From Amycolatopsis suaedae (GTDB lineage Bacteria; Actinomycetota; Actinomycetes; Mycobacteriales; Pseudonocardiaceae), in contig NZ_SFCC01000009.1 of the NCBI RefSeq assembly GCF_004214935.1, forward strand, positions 186,001 through 250,000: a DNA stretch of 64,000 bases, written 5' to 3'. The stretch's first letter is position 1. The number at the start of each line of letters is the position of its first letter. The position numbers and the translations under genes were made by a program. Below are positions 25,192 to 33,461 of the stretch, in pieces. A model generated the notes under the pieces. That model was not told the origin of the DNA and ran no database searches. It saw only the letters and a list, made by a program, of their open reading frames with translations.

Positions 25192-26490
25192 ATGGCGCAC
25201 GACAACCTCCGCACCGCCGCGTGGGGTGGCCTGGTCGGGACGGCGCTGGAGCAGTACGACTTCGTCATCTACGGCACCGCGACCGCGATCGTGTTCAACA
25301 AGATCTTCTTCTCCGCGGCCGATCCCGCGATCGGCGTGCTGGCCGGGTTCGCGACGTACGCGGTCGGTTTCCTCGCGCGGCCGTTCGGCGGGTTGTTCTT
25401 CTCCCGCTACGGCGACCGGCTCGGCCGCAAGTTCGTGCTGGTGACCACGTTGTTCCTGATGGGGATCGCGACGTTCGTCATCGGCGCGCTGCCGACCTAC
25501 GACCAGGTCGGGCTCCTCGCCCCCGCGCTGCTGGTGGTGTTGCGGCTGTTGCAGGGATTCGGCGCGGGCGCCGAGCAGGCGGGCGGGGTGGTGCTGCTCA
25601 CCGAGGTCGCACCGCCGGACAAGCGTGGCCGGTACGCCTCGCTGGTGTTCGTCGGCGCGGCGGCGGGCACCGCGCTCGGCGCCGTCGTGTGGATCCTGGT
25701 CCAGTTGCTGCCCGACGACCAGCTCCTGTCCTGGGGCTGGCGGCTGGTGTTCTTCTCCAGCGCGTTCGTCACCGTCGCCGCGTACGTCCTGCGCCGCAGG
25801 CTGCGTGAGTCACCGGTCTTCGAGCAGGCACGCAAGGAGCAGGCCGAGGAACGCAGGCTGGTCGAGTCGCCGATCAAGAGCGTGTTCACCGTGGGGCGCA
25901 GGCCGTTCCTGCGTACCTTCGCGCTGAACATCGGCGGCAACACGCATTCCTATCTCGTCCAGGTCTTCATGGGCAGCTACCTGATCCAGACCGTCGGCGT
26001 CGACCCGCGGCTGGTGCCGCAGGCGCTGCTGGTGGGCGCGTTGTTCGGCTGCCTGTCGGCGTTCGTCACCGGGGTGCTGAGCGACCGGCTGGGCAGGCGG
26101 CCGGTCATCATCGCGGTCGCGGCGTTCCTGGTCGTGTTCCCCGCGCCGGCGTTCCTGTTGCTGGACACCGGTGAACCGGCGCTGGTCGTCCTGGTGATCG
26201 TGCTGGGCTTCGTCTTCGCCGCCTACGGCACGGTCGGCTCGCAGGCCGCCGCGTTCGCCGAGCTGGCGGGTTCCCGGCACCGGTACGCCGGGGTCGCGCT
26301 CGGCCGGGAGTTCTCCGCGGTGCTCGGCGGTGGCATCGCGCCGCTGTTGTCCGGCGTGATCACGCAGATCGTCGCGGGCTGGACCGGTGTGGTCGTGTAC
26401 ATGACCGCGATCATGCTGGTCACGCTCGTGACGGCGGTACGGATGCCGGAGACACGCGGCCGCGACCTCACGCTGGAGGCCGACGCCTGA
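25192..26490 (+). CDS. MFS transporter, metabolite:H+ symporter (MHS) family
   Basis: A 432-residue transporter with 12 membrane segments. GTALEQYDFVIYGTATAIVFNKIFF is the MHS-family first segment, FFSRYGDRLGRKFVL is motif A, and the C-terminal half has GVLSDRLGRRPVI. Members carry dicarboxylates, aromatic acids or osmolytes; the substrate here is unknown. It is related to the frameshifted transporter at 3823. The ATG at 25192 has GAGGAGG before it; the open frame from 25156 lacks one. The gene stands alone after a terminator and is followed by a repeat array. Confidence 0.92.
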   Translation: MAHDNLRTAAWGGLVGTALEQYDFVIYGTATAIVFNKIFFSAADPAIGVLAGFATYAVGFLARPFGGLFFSRYGDRLGRKFVLVTTLFLMGIATFVIGALPTYDQVGLLAPALLVVLRLLQGFGAGAEQAGGVVLLTEVAPPDKRGRYASLVFVGAAAGTALGAVVWILVQLLPDDQLLSWGWRLVFFSSAFVTVAAYVLRRRLRESPVFEQARKEQAEERRLVESPIKSVFTVGRRPFLRTFALNIGGNTHSYLVQVFMGSYLIQTVGVDPRLVPQALLVGALFGCLSAFVTGVLSDRLGRRPVIIAVAAFLVVFPAPAFLLLDTGEPALVVLVIVLGFVFAAYGTVGSQAAAFAELAGSRHRYAGVALGREFSAVLGGGIAPLLSGVITQIVAGWTGVVVYMTAIMLVTLVTAVRMPETRGRDLTLEADA

Positions 26491-26511
26491 AGCCAGGCAG
26501 CGCCCGACGTC

Positions 26512-26730
26512 CCGTGAGGGCCCGGCACAGTCCGGGGCGGGCGACCGTGCGCGAACGTGGAACTCGCGTACCGGAACGCAGAACTCGCGTGCACGAGCGT
26601 GGAGTTCATACCGTGAGACACGCTCCCACCCTGTGGCCCCGCGAGTCCCACCTTCCTGCACGCGAGTCCCACGCTCCCGCACGCGAACTCCACCTTCACG
26701 CACACCACCCGGCAGCCGGGGCCCTCACGG
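26512..26730. repeat. Inverted array of 21-bp repeats with complementary ends
   Basis: Three head-to-tail 21-bp units at 26547-26609 (ending in or near GTGGAACTCGC) face three units in the opposite orientation at 26641-26703 (each beginning GCGAGTCCCAC or GCGAACTCCAC). The whole is framed by complementary ends, CCGTGAGGGCCCGGC at 26512-26526 and GCCGGGGCCCTCACGG at 26715-26730. The array can fold into one long hairpin or cruciform. It fills the 276-bp gap between the MFS gene and the gene at 26767. It has no coding potential and no transposase nearby. Confidence 0.85.
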
Positions 26731-26766
26731 CATCCGGATGTCAGCGGCGCGTGGCAGGGTTGGCGC

Positions 26767-27192
26767 ATGGCAGGTGCGGGCAAGGCGATCCTGACGGTCG
26801 TGCTGGTGGCGACGATGACCGGCCCGGCGGTCGTCGACTTCAACGACAGCCACGTGTTCAACCCGGACTGGCCGCCGCACGCCCGGTTCCACGCGGTGAT
26901 GCTGCTCGCGGTCGGGGCCGCGATGTCGGCCGTCGCGTTGTGGCTGCTCTGGCGGCGTCCGGCCGACCGCACCGGCCTGCGCGTGGCCACGGCCGTGCCG
27001 GTCGCGGTGTGGGGCGCGTTCTTCGTGCCGCTACTGGTGCCCGGCACCAGCGTCGAGGAGTACCCGGGTGAGGTCGGCCGCCTGCTCGGCATGCCGCTGA
27101 ACCTCGTGCTCGCCGCCGTCTTCATCGCGCTGACCCTGACCGGCTACGGCCTGTCGGTCCGCAGGAACACACCGAGGCAGCCGGGCCGCTGA
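26767..27192 (+). CDS. Integral membrane protein, DUF6640-like
   Basis: A 141-residue membrane protein with four hydrophobic segments (about residues 6-24, 43-62, 75-92 and 108-128). The conserved stretch VDFNDSHVFNPDWPPHARFH after the first segment resembles the DUF6640-type family, for which no function is known to me. The ATG at 26767 follows a repeat array with no clear ribosome-binding site. Its end overlaps the opposite small zinc-ribbon gene by 49 bp. Confidence 0.75.
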   Translation: MAGAGKAILTVVLVATMTGPAVVDFNDSHVFNPDWPPHARFHAVMLLAVGAAMSAVALWLLWRRPADRTGLRVATAVPVAVWGAFFVPLLVPGTSVEEYPGEVGRLLGMPLNLVLAAVFIALTLTGYGLSVRRNTPRQPGR

Positions 27193-27344
27193 CCGTCGCG
27201 CCGGATCTCGAAGTCGCCGCCGGGCTCGACCCCGGGGTGGCACCGCCGGTAGTGGCGTTCCAGGCGCTGCGCGCCCTCCCGGTCGTCGAGCCACCGGGTG
27301 CGGTGGCCGCACTCGCCACACCGGTACCGGAACTTCGCTGTCAT
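27144..27344 (-). CDS. Small zinc-ribbon-like protein
   Basis: A 66-residue protein. CGECGHRT near the start and RHYRRCHPG about 20 residues later give a Cys-x2-Cys ... Cys-His set that could bind zinc, and the end is basic. The ATG at 27344 has no clear ribosome site, and a third of the gene overlaps the end of the opposite membrane-protein gene, so it is less certain than its neighbours. The ordered Cys/His spacing argues that it is real. Function unknown; perhaps a nucleic-acid-binding protein. Confidence 0.5.
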   Translation of the reverse strand: MTAKFRYRCGECGHRTRWLDDREGAQRLERHYRRCHPGVEPGGDFEIRRDGQRPGCLGVFLRTDRP

Positions 27345-27451
27345 AGCAGGCAGTTTCGCCTTTTCGCAGGTCAGCGACCAGGTCGACCACCTGCCATTCA
27401 TGGCCGGTTAAGATCAGGCGATCCCGCCGGCACACCTGGAGGAACTCCGCC

Positions 27452-29746
27452 GTGGCCACTCCCTTCGGTGTGCTCCTGCGGGATGCCCGGCGGCGCGTCG
27501 GCCTGACCCAGGACGAGCTGGCCGAACGGTCCGGCGTCGGCGTCCGGACCATCCGGCGGCTGGAAACCGGCAGTGGCAACGATCCCCGCATCGGCACGGT
27601 CACGCTGCTCGCCGACGCGCTGGACGTCACCCCGGACGAACGCCGCGACCTCCTCTCCGCCGCCGACGGCAGGCACCAGCCGCCCGCACAGCGGACCGCC
27701 GAGCCGCCGGCGCCCGCGCCGCAGGTCAGCCTGCCCGCCGTCCCGCCCGAGGTGGCCGAGTCGGCCGATCACCTGGCCAGGGTGATCGCCACCCAGCTGC
27801 GCCGCGAGGAGGAACTGCGCCGCGTCCACGACCCGTTCCCGCTGCCGGTGCGCTGGCGGCAGGCACCCGAGCACCTGGCCGACCACTGGGACAACATCTG
27901 CCGCGTCCCCGCCGGCGTCGCCGCCACGCCGCTCGACCTCGCCGGCGAGGTCGGCGACGTCGCCGACGCCTACCGGCGCGTCCCCTCGCGGCGGCTCGTG
28001 GTGCTCGGCCGCGCCGGATCCGGCAAGACCGTGCTGACCCTGCGGTTCGTCCTGGACATGCTGGCCGCCCGCGCACCCGGCGACCCGGTGCCGGTGATCT
28101 TCAACATCGGGTCCTGGGACCCGACCGCGACACCGCTGCGCACCTGGCTGGCCGACATGCTGCAGCGGGACCAGCCCGGACTCGCCGCCGCCGCGCCCGG
28201 CGGAGCCACGCTGGCCGCCGTCCTCGTCGACACCGGCCGCGTCCTGCCCGTGCTGGACGGCTTCGACGAGATCGCCGAGGGCCTGCACCGGCCGGCACTG
28301 GAGACGCTCAACTCGCTGTCCCTGCCGTTGCTGCTGACCAGCCGCTTCGCCGAGTACGAGCGGGCGGTCACCGCCGTCGACGTGCTCACCTCGGCCGCGG
28401 TGGTCGAGCTGACCGACCTCACCCCGGACGACCTCGCCGCCTACCTGCCCCGCACCGCCCGGCGCGGGACCGACTGGGGTCCGGTCATGGCCGCCCTGCG
28501 CGACGGCGACGCGAACCTGGCCGAGGTCCTGTCGACACCGCTCATGGTCGGCCTCGCCCGCACCGTCTACAGCGACTCCCGCGACCGCGACCCCGCCGAC
28601 CTGCTGGACACCACCCGGTTCCCCACGCCGCGGGCCATTGAGGAGCATCTGCTCGACACGTTCCTGCCCACCGTCTACGGCGGCCACGGCGAGCGGCGCG
28701 GCCGGGACGTCGCGCGCGTGCGCCAGTGGCTGGGGTTTCTCGCCGACGACCTCGACCGCCGGGGCACCGGTGACCTGGAATGGTGGCGGATCGGCGGCTC
28801 GCTGCGCGCCTCGTCGCGCGTCCTGCTGGTGACGCTGGCCGCCAGCGTGGCCACCGCGCTGGTCGACTGGCTGGTCTTCATACCCCTGTTCACGCTGAAA
28901 TCCGGCACCGCACCGCACTGGCGGAGCACCCTCGCCGACGGCCTGCTCATCGGACCGGTGGTCGGCGTCCCGTTCGGCCTGCTCTACCTGCTGATGGTGG
29001 TGCGCAGAGGCAGGATCACCGAACCCACGCGGTTCCGGGTGCGCCTGTTCGACCGGTCGGGCAGGCAACCCGGGTTCCGCAGAAAGCTCACCACCCGCTT
29101 CGTCGCCGGCGCGCTGTGCGGCGCGGCCGCCGGCATCGCCTACGCACCGGCCGCCGTACTGGTGAAGGCGGTGTCCCCGCACATCACCCTCCCCGCGGAC
29201 ACCGGCCTGCTCGTGCGGGCGACACTGATCGACGCCGGTCTGTGCGCGGTGATCTTCGGGCTGGCCTGCGGCGCGGTGTTCGCGCTCGCCGCCCTGCTGG
29301 AGGCGCCTGCCAACCTGACCACCGCGACCAGCCCCGCCGACCTGCTCGCGGCCAACCGCACGACCACCCTGCGCCTGACCGGTGTGCTCGCCGTCGTCCT
29401 CACGCTGGCGATCGGTCTCGGCGGGTACCTGATCGTCACCGGCTGGCGTGCCGTCGCCGGTGACTTCGGCGGCGTCATCTGGGGCCTGCCCAACGGCCTG
29501 CTGATCGGTCTGATCGGCGGGTTGAGCGCGGGCGCTGGCTACATCGTCGCGTTTACCGCGTGGGGGCACTGGCTGCTGTTCACCCGCATCCGGCTCCCGC
29601 TCACCGGCAGGCTGCCGTGGGCCGTCACCGCACTGCTCGACGACGCCTACCGCCGGGGCGTGCTGCGCCAGTCCGGCGCCGTCTACCAGTTCCGGCACGC
29701 CCGCCTGCAGGAGCACCTCGCCAAGGCCTACCGCGCGACTCGTTGA
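27452..29746 (+). CDS. XRE-NACHT ATPase with C-terminal membrane domain (NLR-like)
   Basis: A 764-residue protein. Residues 5-68 are an XRE helix-turn-helix (GLTQDELAERSGVGVRTIRR). A Pro/Ala linker follows, then a NACHT-type NTPase with P-loop GRAGSGKT (186-193), Walker B VLPVLDGFDEI (264-274) and LLLTSRF (about 294-300). From about 455 onward at least six membrane segments replace the usual sensor repeats, and the last 30 residues (YQFRHARLQEHLAKAY) resemble the helix that closes NACHT modules. Bacterial NACHT proteins include anti-phage defence proteins; a membrane effector would fit, but so would a signalling role. GGAGG precedes the GTG. It lies 111 bp before the ESX-type operon. Confidence 0.88.
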   Translation: MATPFGVLLRDARRRVGLTQDELAERSGVGVRTIRRLETGSGNDPRIGTVTLLADALDVTPDERRDLLSAADGRHQPPAQRTAEPPAPAPQVSLPAVPPEVAESADHLARVIATQLRREEELRRVHDPFPLPVRWRQAPEHLADHWDNICRVPAGVAATPLDLAGEVGDVADAYRRVPSRRLVVLGRAGSGKTVLTLRFVLDMLAARAPGDPVPVIFNIGSWDPTATPLRTWLADMLQRDQPGLAAAAPGGATLAAVLVDTGRVLPVLDGFDEIAEGLHRPALETLNSLSLPLLLTSRFAEYERAVTAVDVLTSAAVVELTDLTPDDLAAYLPRTARRGTDWGPVMAALRDGDANLAEVLSTPLMVGLARTVYSDSRDRDPADLLDTTRFPTPRAIEEHLLDTFLPTVYGGHGERRGRDVARVRQWLGFLADDLDRRGTGDLEWWRIGGSLRASSRVLLVTLAASVATALVDWLVFIPLFTLKSGTAPHWRSTLADGLLIGPVVGVPFGLLYLLMVVRRGRITEPTRFRVRLFDRSGRQPGFRRKLTTRFVAGALCGAAAGIAYAPAAVLVKAVSPHITLPADTGLLVRATLIDAGLCAVIFGLACGAVFALAALLEAPANLTTATSPADLLAANRTTTLRLTGVLAVVLTLAIGLGGYLIVTGWRAVAGDFGGVIWGLPNGLLIGLIGGLSAGAGYIVAFTAWGHWLLFTRIRLPLTGRLPWAVTALLDDAYRRGVLRQSGAVYQFRHARLQEHLAKAYRATR

Positions 29747-29857
29747 CGCTTTTCGCCTGGTCAGAACAACCGGCCAGAAATGGCCGCCGCCGTGCCCTTC
29801 CCCGCGAACCCCGCCGCTGCCGACCATTGCCGCACCGATGCCGGAAAGGGGTCTGGG

Positions 29858-30877
29858 GTGGACACCGGGGTGAACTGGGAGGCGTACAGCCACGAGGAGC
29901 TGTACGAGATGTTGTGGCAGGAGGCCGACGTCGCCGACGTCAGCACGATCGCCGCGGAGTGGTCGCAGCACCGGGCGGCGCTGGTCAATCACACCGAGGT
30001 GTTGCGGGAACAGCGGGCGGCGCTGCTGGACGGCTGGCGGGGTACCGGCGCCGAGGAGGCCGCCCGCAGGCTGGGCGTGCTGGCCGACCGGGTGGAGAAG
30101 ATCGCCGAGCTGGCCCGGGCGGGTGAGCAGGCTGCCGAGCGGGCGGCCGACGCACTGGCCAGGGCCAGGGCGATGATGCCGCCGCCCCCGGGCAAGCCCG
30201 TCGCGCCGATGGGGACCCCGGCGGCGAACTGGGCAGGCCTGACCGCGCCACCGGCGTGGTCGCCACCACCACTGCCCAGTGCGCCGCAGTCCGACCCCGG
30301 CGCCGCCTTCGGGGCGGTCGGCGGCGCCGGGTTCAGCTTCTTCGTCGGCGCCAACGCCACCGATATGCAGAAGCAGCAGGCGGTCCGCGCCATGCGGACC
30401 TACGAGTCCAGCCTGACCGACTCCAGCCGGATGATCGGCCAGGCACGGGACACGATCCCGCCGGCGGCCACGTCGCCGAGCAGCGCGACCGCGCCCGCCT
30501 CCGCGAGCGGGACCGCGGGAGCCGCGCGGTCGTGGCAGAGCCTGGTCGGCCCGGGCAGTGGTACCGCGACGGCGCTGCCCGGCACGGTCACCGGCGGGAC
30601 GGCCCTGCCGACCGGCCTGCCCCCGTCGGCGCAGCTGGCACCGGGCGTCCGGGTCGGCGCGATGGATCTGCCGGGCGGGTCCGTCGCCGCGGCGCGGGCG
30701 GCGGCCGAGTCGGCGGCCGCGCGTTCGGGCTCGATGGGCGGAATGGTGCCGCCGGGCGCGGGCGCCCGCGGCGGAGCGGACGACGAGGAGCACGAGAACC
30801 AGATGCCGAGGATGAACCACGGACTCTTCCCGCTCGCCGAGCCGGCCAGCGAAGAGGTCATCGGGGAGGTGCGCTGA
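29858..30877 (+). CDS. PPE-like ESX-associated protein
   Basis: A 339-residue protein. Residues 1-110 form a helical hairpin of the PPE/WXG type (NWEAYSHEELYEMLWQE, then LLDGWRGTGAEEAARR with the W-x-G turn). A long Pro/Gly/Ala/Ser-rich low-complexity part follows, and the C-terminus (DDEEHENQMPRMNHGLF) is acidic, as in actinobacterial PPE-like substrates. I start at the GTG at 29858, after GGAAAGGGG, rather than at the ATG at 29780, which would add a cysteine-containing N-terminus lacking the family pattern. It is the first gene of a seven-gene unit and the probable secreted substrate served by the EspG-like protein. Confidence 0.8.
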   Translation: MDTGVNWEAYSHEELYEMLWQEADVADVSTIAAEWSQHRAALVNHTEVLREQRAALLDGWRGTGAEEAARRLGVLADRVEKIAELARAGEQAAERAADALARARAMMPPPPGKPVAPMGTPAANWAGLTAPPAWSPPPLPSAPQSDPGAAFGAVGGAGFSFFVGANATDMQKQQAVRAMRTYESSLTDSSRMIGQARDTIPPAATSPSSATAPASASGTAGAARSWQSLVGPGSGTATALPGTVTGGTALPTGLPPSAQLAPGVRVGAMDLPGGSVAAARAAAESAAARSGSMGGMVPPGAGARGGADDEEHENQMPRMNHGLFPLAEPASEEVIGEVR

Positions 30878-31206
30878 TGAGCGAGGGCGTCGAACTCGAA
30901 CCGGACCTGATCGGGCAGCGGATCAGCACGCTGGCCCAGCTCGGTGACCTGACCGGCGAGCTGGTCGCCACCGCCAGCAGGCTGGCGCAGCGACTGCCGA
31001 TGCTGGGCACCGCACCACCCGCCGTCGAGCTGGCGCAGCGGCTGCGGGAGGCCGCGGGCAGCTCCGGGCTCGCCGGTGAGGTCGAGGCGGCCGAACGGGA
31101 GGTACGCGAGTACAAGCAGCTGCTCGACGGCGCCCGCGGCAAATACCAGGAACGCGACGATCAGGCGAGCGAGGATCTCCGCGAGATGGGGGGATCATCC
31201 GGATGA
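30877..31206 (+). CDS. Small helical ESX-associated protein
   Basis: A 109-residue protein, almost entirely helical with heptad-like spacing (about residues 12-60 and 70-100), ending DLREMGGSSG. It has no W-x-G turn, but its size and place next to a PPE-like gene suggest a partner in a helical complex, as PE or EspC-like proteins are. The ATG at 30877 shares its A with the upstream stop codon (TGATG), and the end overlaps the EspG-like gene by 4 bp. Confidence 0.75.
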   Translation: MSEGVELEPDLIGQRISTLAQLGDLTGELVATASRLAQRLPMLGTAPPAVELAQRLREAAGSSGLAGEVEAAEREVREYKQLLDGARGKYQERDDQASEDLREMGGSSG

Positions 31207-31952
31207 CATCAACATCTGAGTTCACGCTGACCGAGCTGGACCTGCTGGCCACCTACGCGGGCAGGCGCCCGCCGTTCCCGCTGCGGGTGCCCTCGTGTGG
31301 CCGCGACTCCGGCGAACGGGCGGCGCTGCTGGCCGAGGCAGGCCGGACACTGTCCGAGCGCGGACTGGCGAACGAAGACGGTCCGGTCCGTCTCGCCGCG
31401 GACTTCGTCGACACGCTGCGGGACCACCGGCGATCGGTGGACCTCGTGGTCGTGTGCGGCTCACTGGTGCGGGGCACCGTCGCGATGATCGACGGGGAGC
31501 AGGCGCTGCTGTGCGGGCAGTCGATCGGCGGCGAACCGGGGCCGGTGACCGTCACCCGGATCACCGACGCCGCGCTGACCGCGGAACTGTCCGGGCGGAT
31601 CCCGAGGGCGGCCGCCGCGCAGGCCATGCCGATCACGCTGCCGCCCGGTGTCGTCGAGGCGGCGGCGCGGCTGGAGGGCCCGGCGCCCCGCAAGCGGTTG
31701 CGCGCACTGGTCGCCGAACGCGGTGGCGACGAGGCCGCCGTCGACGCACTCATCGCCCTGCTGCCCTCGGTGACCGGGCGCGGGCAGGGCGGCGTCGTCG
31801 TGGACGGCGTCGGACGAACTGTCGAACTGTCGTGGTTGGACAGTCCACACGGGAGGGTCCGGGTGGATCGCGACGAGAGCGGCTGGGTGAGCGTCAACCC
31901 GCTGCGACGCGACGACCTGGTCAAAGCGCTGCGTGACGCCGCGGCTGGGTAG
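31203..31952 (+). CDS. EspG-like ESX secretion chaperone
   Basis: A 249-residue protein of the EspG family, the cytosolic chaperones that bind PE/PPE-type substrates and release them at the ESX machine. The family pattern is clear: an opening FTLTELDLLATYAG, then PPFPLRVPSCGRDSGERAAL, a central VDLVVVCGSLVRGTVAMID, and the late GRGQGGVVVDGVGRTVELSWLDSP followed by SGWVSVNPLRRDDLVKAL. It overlaps the preceding gene by 4 bp and stands between the PPE-like and WXG-like genes, as expected for a dedicated chaperone. Confidence 0.87.
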   Translation: MTSTSEFTLTELDLLATYAGRRPPFPLRVPSCGRDSGERAALLAEAGRTLSERGLANEDGPVRLAADFVDTLRDHRRSVDLVVVCGSLVRGTVAMIDGEQALLCGQSIGGEPGPVTVTRITDAALTAELSGRIPRAAAAQAMPITLPPGVVEAAARLEGPAPRKRLRALVAERGGDEAAVDALIALLPSVTGRGQGGVVVDGVGRTVELSWLDSPHGRVRVDRDESGWVSVNPLRRDDLVKALRDAAAG

Positions 31953-31969
31953 GAGATTGGGGACAGGCA

Positions 31970-32317
31970 ATGGATCCGGCACAATGGCTTGCGGACTACC
32001 GCGACCGGCTCGAACACGCCGCCTACGGCGCGCAGCGGGCACGGGAGAGTCTCGCCGACGCGGGGGCGGCCGCGAGGTCGCCGCGTGGTGAGGTCACCGT
32101 GACCGTGAACGCGGCGGGGGTACTCGAAGGGGTCGAGCTGACCCCCATGGCACGCAAACTGGAGGCCGCCGTGCTCGCCGACCTGATCGTCGGCACCGCG
32201 CGGGAGGCCCAGCGTCTCGCCGCCGCACGGATGGCCGAGGTGATGGCAGGCTACCTCGGTGATGGGCCCGCGCTGACGCAGATCACCCGGCACATGCCGG
32301 CGGAGGTCGTGCGATGA
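31970..32317 (+). CDS. YbaB/EbfC-like protein in the ESX-type operon
   Basis: A 115-residue protein of the YbaB/EbfC fold: a helical start (WLADYRDRLEHAAYGAQRAR), a beta centre with GEVTVTVNAAGVLEGVEL, and a helical end. Classical YbaB binds DNA, but in actinobacterial ESX-associated operons such genes are a regular companion whose task is unknown. The ATG follows the EspG-like gene by 17 bp and its end overlaps the next gene by 4 bp. Confidence 0.82.
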   Translation: MDPAQWLADYRDRLEHAAYGAQRARESLADAGAAARSPRGEVTVTVNAAGVLEGVELTPMARKLEAAVLADLIVGTAREAQRLAAARMAEVMAGYLGDGPALTQITRHMPAEVVR

Positions 32318-32631
32318 CCACACCGTCGTACCAGGTCGACCCCGAGCAGCTGCGGTCGCACGCGGGCAGGCTGGCCGCGCACGCCGACCGGCTGTCGGCC
32401 ATCGGCACCTCACTGCCCGGGGAGATGAACGCGGCCTCGCTGGGCTCGTTCGCCCAGTTCATCACCACCGGTGTTGGGGCCGCGATGGCGAGGACGAGTG
32501 AGGCGTTCGGGCACGCGTCATCCACAATGGACAAGGTGAGCGAGGGGATGCGGCGGGCGGCGGAGCATTACCAGCACTCCGACGACGACCACGCCGCCGG
32601 GCTGACCGGGATCGGGGAGGGAATCCGATGA
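32314..32631 (+). CDS. WXG100-size helical protein (EspC-like)
   Basis: A 105-residue protein with the size and helix-turn-helix rhythm of WXG100/EspC-like proteins: YQVDPEQLRSHAGRLAAHADRLSAI, a break near residue 38, then a second helix and an acidic end (YQHSDDDHAAGL). The break has no tryptophan. A Y-x3-D-type export signal may be read in HYQHSDDD near residue 86. It overlaps genes on both sides by 4 bp. Confidence 0.8.
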   Translation: MTTPSYQVDPEQLRSHAGRLAAHADRLSAIGTSLPGEMNAASLGSFAQFITTGVGAAMARTSEAFGHASSTMDKVSEGMRRAAEHYQHSDDDHAAGLTGIGEGIR

Positions 32632-33461
32632 CCGCGGTGACCGAACGGTCGGCTGTGGAGATCAACACGGCACTGGCCGACCTGCGGCTGGCGGGTGACT
32701 CCGTCTCGAACAAGGACTGGCTGTCGGCGGACATCGCGGGCGAGCCGGTCGTGTCGATCGGCATGCTCGGCTCCACGGCGAGCCCGCTGTCCGCGCTGAG
32801 CAGCGCGGGCTGCGACTTCCTCACCCCGATGATCTCGTTCCTGGAGGAACCGCTCGGGCAGCTGCGGGGCGAACCGGACTCGGTGTCCGGGCCCGCCGGC
32901 ACGCACGACGGCGCGTCCCGGGACGCGAACTCGCTCGCCGACGAGTACGGCACGTCCGTGCCGGAGGAGACCAGCGAGTGGTCCGGTGGCGCCAAGGACA
33001 GCTACCTGGAGACGGCGACCAAGCTGGTCGACGGTATGAAGGCCATCGCGGAGTCGGCGGCGACCAACGCGTCGGCGATGATCGCCGCGGGTGAGGTGGT
33101 CGCGCAGGTCGTCGACATCGTGACGCGGCTGATCACCGAGGCCGTCGGCAAGATCGTGCCGATCATGACCGAGGCCATCGCCGCCGCGCCCGCGACGTTC
33201 GGCGCGAGCATCGCCCAGGCCATCCCGCAGTGCGTGGCGATCGCCGTGGACTACGGCGGGCAGATCGCGGCCAAGCTGGGGGAGCTGCTGGCCAGCGGCG
33301 AGAACCTGATCGCGTTGCTGGAGGGCGCGGCGGGCGTGCTCGACGTCGTCAAGACCGGCCTGGACGTCATCGGCGACCTGGCCGGCGGCGAGTCGTCCGC
33401 CGAGGAACCATCCACCGAGGAACCCGGGAAAACCGAGGAAACTGGGGAGACAGAACAATGA
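32628..33461 (+). CDS. WXG-domain protein with acidic tail
   Basis: A 277-residue protein. Residues about 85-175 form a WXG-like helical hairpin with the turn SEWSGGAKDSYLETA (about 114-128). A hydrophobic, alanine-rich stretch at about 150-200 (SAMIAAGEVVAQVVDIVTRL, TFGASIAQAIPQ) could insert in a membrane. The C-terminus (about 252-277) is repetitive and very acidic (SSAEEPSTEEPGKTEE). No toxin domain is visible. It is likely the main WXG substrate or structural protein of this locus. It overlaps the esterase gene by 4 bp. Confidence 0.8.
   Translation: MTAVTERSAVEINTALADLRLAGDSVSNKDWLSADIAGEPVVSIGMLGSTASPLSALSSAGCDFLTPMISFLEEPLGQLRGEPDSVSGPAGTHDGASRDANSLADEYGTSVPEETSEWSGGAKDSYLETATKLVDGMKAIAESAATNASAMIAAGEVVAQVVDIVTRLITEAVGKIVPIMTEAIAAAPATFGASIAQAIPQCVAIAVDYGGQIAAKLGELLASGENLIALLEGAAGVLDVVKTGLDVIGDLAGGESSAEEPSTEEPGKTEETGETEQ

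Noticed and set aside
26512..26730. CRISPR array
   Set aside because: The 21-bp units are directly adjacent without spacers and are inverted half-way; no cas gene is near.
27398..30820. 1140-codon open frame on the - strand across the NACHT and PPE-like genes
   Set aside because: Shadow frame caused by high GC; Gly/Arg/Gln-rich, no domain, opposite to two genes with clear motifs and ribosome sites.
31970..32317. Housekeeping YbaB of the dnaX-recR locus
   Set aside because: No dnaX or recR is near; the gene lies in the ESX-type operon and is coupled to it.
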